Below, piece after piece: positions 61,096-64,000 of a DNA stretch of 64,000 nt. Below the pieces are notes generated by a model. The model had not been told where the DNA came from and did no database searches. It saw only the letters and a list, made by a program, of their open reading frames with translations. This DNA is from Planctomycetota bacterium (GTDB taxonomy: Bacteria > Planctomycetota > Planctomycetia > Pirellulales > Pirellulaceae). The position numbers and the translations under genes are program-made. The stretch spans positions 1 to 64,000 of the forward strand of contig JAPLNI010000052.1 in assembly GCA_026692865.1 (NCBI GenBank). Direction: 5' to 3'. The first letter of the stretch is position 1. Each line of letters opens with the position of its first letter.

Positions 61096-62118
61096 ATGAT
61101 GTGGTCCGAGTTATTGGGGCATTCGGCCCAACGTAGCTGGCTCGAAAGTGCGGTAAAGCAATCGCGGCTTGCGAGCACCTTCTTGATGGTTGGTCCGGAC
61201 GGGGTCGGTAAGCGTACGTTCGCGAGACTTGTCGCCAAGTCGATGCTTTGCCTTCGCCAGACGCCGGGTCTTATGGTTCCGTGTGGAGTCTGCGAATCTT
61301 GCGTTCAAGTAGACGCTAGCACACATCCGGATTTGTTACTGCTTGAGAAGTCAGCTGATGCGTCGAGTCTTTCGATCGACAAGTTGGTCGGTTCAAAAGA
61401 AAACCGAATGCGCGAAGGGCTATTTTACGAACTTCATATCAAGCCATTTGGAGGAGTTCGAAGAGTCGCCATCATCGACGATGCGGATACGATTCTGGAC
61501 GAGGCCGCCAACAGCATGCTGAAAACGCTCGAAGAACCTCCGTTAGGTTCGCTTGTCTTTTTGATTGGAACTAACGAGCAGAGGCAGCTTGCCACGATTC
61601 GCTCGCGATCACAGATAGTGCGCTTCGGGCGCCTTGATCCATCTCATGTTGCGTTGCTATTGCTGCGAAACGGAATTCTCTCGGACGCAAATGAAGCCGG
61701 TGAAGTTGCTGCGATGGCAGACGGGTCGATTGGTATGGCGACTCTTTTGGCAGACTCTGAGCTAAGGAAGTTTCGTAGCGAGTTGCATGCGATGCTTGCC
61801 CAGAGACCGATGGATTTTGTGGGTATCTCCAAAGCGATGCTTGCTCAGAGTCAGAGTGTCGGAGAAGAAGGATCCGCCCGAAGAACTCGAATGAAGCTTT
61901 TATTCTCCTTCGCTTGTGACTTTTACCGTAAGATACTTTTGGATGACAGCTCACTACAAGCGACTACGGAAATTAGTCGAGTGAAGCTTTCAATGGCAAC
62001 GGCTGCACGTGCGATGGATTCCTGCTTGATTGCACAATCCGAAGTGGATCGAAATCTTACGCCAGCGGGGCTTCTAGAGTCATGGGCGGCGAAGCAGGCC
62101 GAGCTTTGCCAAGCGTAA
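61096..62118 (+). CDS. holB: DNA polymerase III subunit delta'
   Basis: 340 residues. GHSAQRSWLESAVKQSRLAS is the start of the clamp-loader AAA+ domain; FLMVGPDGVGKRTFARLVAK is the P-loop. The zinc module has CLRQTPGLMVPCGVCESCVQ, and DDADTILDEAANSMLKTLEE is the Walker B/DEAD equivalent. SRSQIVRF stands where SRC is usual. It is part of the clamp loader that places the sliding clamp on DNA. The last 62 bases overlap the convergent VanZ gene. Confidence 0.9.
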   Translation: MMWSELLGHSAQRSWLESAVKQSRLASTFLMVGPDGVGKRTFARLVAKSMLCLRQTPGLMVPCGVCESCVQVDASTHPDLLLLEKSADASSLSIDKLVGSKENRMREGLFYELHIKPFGGVRRVAIIDDADTILDEAANSMLKTLEEPPLGSLVFLIGTNEQRQLATIRSRSQIVRFGRLDPSHVALLLLRNGILSDANEAGEVAAMADGSIGMATLLADSELRKFRSELHAMLAQRPMDFVGISKAMLAQSQSVGEEGSARRTRMKLLFSFACDFYRKILLDDSSLQATTEISRVKLSMATAARAMDSCLIAQSEVDRNLTPAGLLESWAAKQAELCQA

Positions 62119-62485
62119 CAATAATGTGACGCAAGATGATGTAGCAAACGACCCCAAACATTGCGCCAGCCGAATCCGCGACCCAGTCCATAACATCTGC
62201 AGTGCGACCGACAGGTGTTTGCGAAATCTCATCGACGGCGCCATAAATGATCGCGATGGCAAGGGCCAGCACGACGTTGACCCATCGGTGGTTAGGTATC
62301 GTAGGGATGGACCAAGCCAAAAGAAATGCGAGTCCTGCGAAAGCTACAAAATGGAGATATTTATCCGAATTTGCAGCATGCGGCATTGGCACTGCGGGTA
62401 AATGCGTTGCTACGAAAAGCATTAACCAATAGCCGGCCAAGGCCAAAGATGCCACTCGTATGCCGCGTATAGTTGTTCGTATCAT
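62057..62485 (-). CDS. VanZ family membrane protein
   Basis: 142 residues, four hydrophobic segments. ANSDKYLHFVAFAGLAFLLA and AIIYGAVDEISQTPVGRTAD, then VMDWVADSAGAMFGVVCYII, are the VanZ family motifs (D-K-x-x-H, E-x-x-Q, D-x-x-x-D). Inner membrane; family role unclear beyond glycopeptide tolerance in a few cases. Its 3' end overlaps holB by 62 bases, tail to tail. ATG start MIRTTIRGI. Confidence 0.85.
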   Translation of the reverse strand: MIRTTIRGIRVASLALAGYWLMLFVATHLPAVPMPHAANSDKYLHFVAFAGLAFLLAWSIPTIPNHRWVNVVLALAIAIIYGAVDEISQTPVGRTADVMDWVADSAGAMFGVVCYIILRHIIVTLGKARPASPPMTLEAPLA

Positions 62486-62622
62486 TCAGAAAACTCAAAC
62501 AGAATCAAGTAACAATTGGTTGCGTGAGGGCTTCTGCTACTAGAGAGCCTACGTCATAGTTTCATCGCCCCGACGCAGTATTTTAGCCCAGGAAATCCGC
62601 CGCAACCGTTAAATTTTAGCAC

Positions 62623-64000
62623 ATGGCGAAAATTAGCCCCTTGAAACGCACGAAGTCACTGGCTTGTGCCCCCGAAATGTCTACTGCAATTCATTTGCGG
62701 GGTGCTCGTTCACATAATTTAAAGTCGGTCGATGTTGACGTTCCTATAAATAAATTGACGATTATTTGCGGGGTGAGTGGAAGCGGTAAGACTTCGCTCG
62801 CGCTCGATACACTTTATGCGGAGGGGCAGCGACGCTACATCGAAAGTTTTTCGCCCTATACCAGGCAGTTTCTACAACGGCTCGACAAGCCCGACTATGA
62901 CTCGTTAACAAATCTCCCGGCGGCGATTGCTGTGCGTCGCTCGGGGGTGCCTCGATCGAATCGAAGTACAGTTGGAACTACTGCCGAGGTGGATGATTAC
63001 TTGCGAATTTTGTTTGCAAGGGTCGCGATTCTTTATTGCCCGACATGCAGTCGCGAAATCAAAAGACATGATGCGACGTCGATTGGTAAGTTTATTCATT
63101 CACTCGCCGATGGCCGCGCGATGATCGCTGTTGAGTTGTCGTGGGTTGATAGCCAAGACTTATCGATGCAATTGTCCAATCTTCAGCAAGCAGGTTTTCC
63201 AAGAGTCGTAATCGACGACCAAATTTGGAACCTTGCAACCGATGATCGCGAGTCGATGGCCAGCGCGGCTAAGAAAGTCCAACAAGGGTATTCGATCATC
63301 GATCGGATTGCCACTGGAAAGCACGAGACGCAAGGGAATGCTAGGTTGACCGAATCGTTGGAGACTGCGTTGCAGTGGGGGGGCGGTAAGGTCGTTGTGC
63401 TGGTCGATCATGCTTCGACCAACAAAACCGAGCCCGTGGAATCGACTGGAGTCAGTCGAATCAATGGGAGCGATTACTTCCAGTGTTGCTTTAGCCGCGA
63501 TCGCATTTGCCATGCTTGTAAAAGGTCTTTTCACGACTCGGATCCACGAACATTCAGCTTCAACAGTTCTCTCGGTGCGTGCCCGACCTGTGAGGGGCTC
63601 GGGGAAGTCTCCGAAGTAGACAGAGCCAAGGTTGTCCCGGACCATAACAAAACGTTGCGCCAAGGGGCTATTGCGCCTTGGACGACGCCCGCCTATGCGC
63701 ACGAGATGGGAGAGTTGTTGGCTTTGGCAAGCGACTACGGTATTCCGACCGATGTACCAGTGAAGAAGCTATCAGCAAAAGCTTGGAGCATAATCCAGCA
63801 TGGCGTTCCCGAACGAAATTTCGGCGGCTTGGACGGTTTTTTTGCTTGGCTAGATCGCAAAAAATATAAGATGCATATTCGGATCTTCGCGGCTCGATGG
63901 CGTTCCTATTTGACGTGTCCTACGTGCGAGGGACAACGGCTCAACGCGGATGCGCTTGCTTACAAAATTGCAGGATTGTCGATGATTGACGTGGCGAAAA
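62623..64000 (+). CDS. uvrA: UvrA excinuclease subunit (partial, runs off the window)
   Basis: 459 codons are open to the window edge. ATG 62623 gives MAKISPLKRTKSLACAPE, a leader of 18 residues before STAIHLRGARSHNLKSVDVD. Walker A GVSGSGKTSLALDTLYAEG and RRYIESFSPYTRQFL are the UvrA signature. A first CxxC (CPTC) follows, then CHACKRSF with SFNSSLGACPTCEGLG, the zinc module. The insert and LTCPTCEGQRLNADALAY continue the family. It finds DNA damage with UvrB. The sequence here is more diverged than E. coli-type UvrA and resembles the long forms I associate with planctomycetes. Confidence 0.93.
   Translation, partial: MAKISPLKRTKSLACAPEMSTAIHLRGARSHNLKSVDVDVPINKLTIICGVSGSGKTSLALDTLYAEGQRRYIESFSPYTRQFLQRLDKPDYDSLTNLPAAIAVRRSGVPRSNRSTVGTTAEVDDYLRILFARVAILYCPTCSREIKRHDATSIGKFIHSLADGRAMIAVELSWVDSQDLSMQLSNLQQAGFPRVVIDDQIWNLATDDRESMASAAKKVQQGYSIIDRIATGKHETQGNARLTESLETALQWGGGKVVVLVDHASTNKTEPVESTGVSRINGSDYFQCCFSRDRICHACKRSFHDSDPRTFSFNSSLGACPTCEGLGEVSEVDRAKVVPDHNKTLRQGAIAPWTTPAYAHEMGELLALASDYGIPTDVPVKKLSAKAWSIIQHGVPERNFGGLDGFFAWLDRKKYKMHIRIFAARWRSYLTCPTCEGQRLNADALAYKIAGLSMIDVAK

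Overview
The window looks like chromosomal DNA of a planctomycete, most likely a Pirellulaceae-type member of Planctomycetota. The signs are family-level: a PSCyt1/DUF1549/DUF1553 protein followed by a DUF1501 protein, two DUF1559 pilin-like proteins, a LEPR-XLL-type N-terminus on a dockerin-ended exoprotein, a PEP-CTERM tail, SUMF1/FGE-type and PhoD-type enzymes, and lpxB (a Gram-negative-like envelope). Base composition is moderate. Genes are mostly single or in short runs, and many intergenic gaps carry small palindromic repeats.

Layout. 0-11 kb: a transglutaminase-like protein, a large GTPase, a run of membrane or stress-type proteins (DUF1269, baeRF-like, DUF3611, an oversized AI-2E-family permease), then two translationally coupled membrane GTPases. 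11-16.4 kb: MarR regulator with a halogenase-like flavoprotein, lpxB, and a membrane acyltransferase with an SGNH domain. 16.6-19.3 kb: a secreted HExxH/Calx-beta/dockerin protein. 19.5-24.6 kb: a Na+/solute symporter divergent from murQ and a sugar kinase (a probable MurNAc catabolic module), then truD and a MazG-like pyrophosphohydrolase. 24.6-27.1 kb: a 20-residue-repeat secreted protein, a small membrane protein and a DUF1559 protein. 27.7-33.2 kb: tRNA-Lys(CTT), a SpoU methyltransferase, a conserved protein of unknown function, a KDG-type kinase, a PEP-CTERM cyclophilin and DUF2203. 33.5-44.2 kb: an ExeA-like protein with a degraded P-loop, the PSD1 and DUF1501 pair, nadA, DUF1559 and asnS. 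44.6-53.6 kb: a protein with two 16-residue repeat arrays, an FGE homologue, rhaB, PhoD, a frameshifted dockerin remnant and a FadL-type porin. 54.1-64 kb: a MacA/MacB-like efflux operon, a second SpoU methyltransferase, a MoxR/ChlI-like ATPase, two small proteins, holB, a VanZ protein and the start of uvrA, which runs off the window.

I see no phage, transposase, CRISPR array, restriction system or obvious island. The most unusual content is (i) several families of short palindromic intergenic repeats, one of them apparently also domesticated inside a coding sequence, (ii) a pseudo-ATPase with Met in place of the Walker A Lys, (iii) a halogenase-like gene behind its own MarR regulator, (iv) a conserved 476-residue protein I cannot assign, and (v) two secreted proteins made of exact-period repeats. 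All functional calls come from reading motifs by eye; no database search was run.
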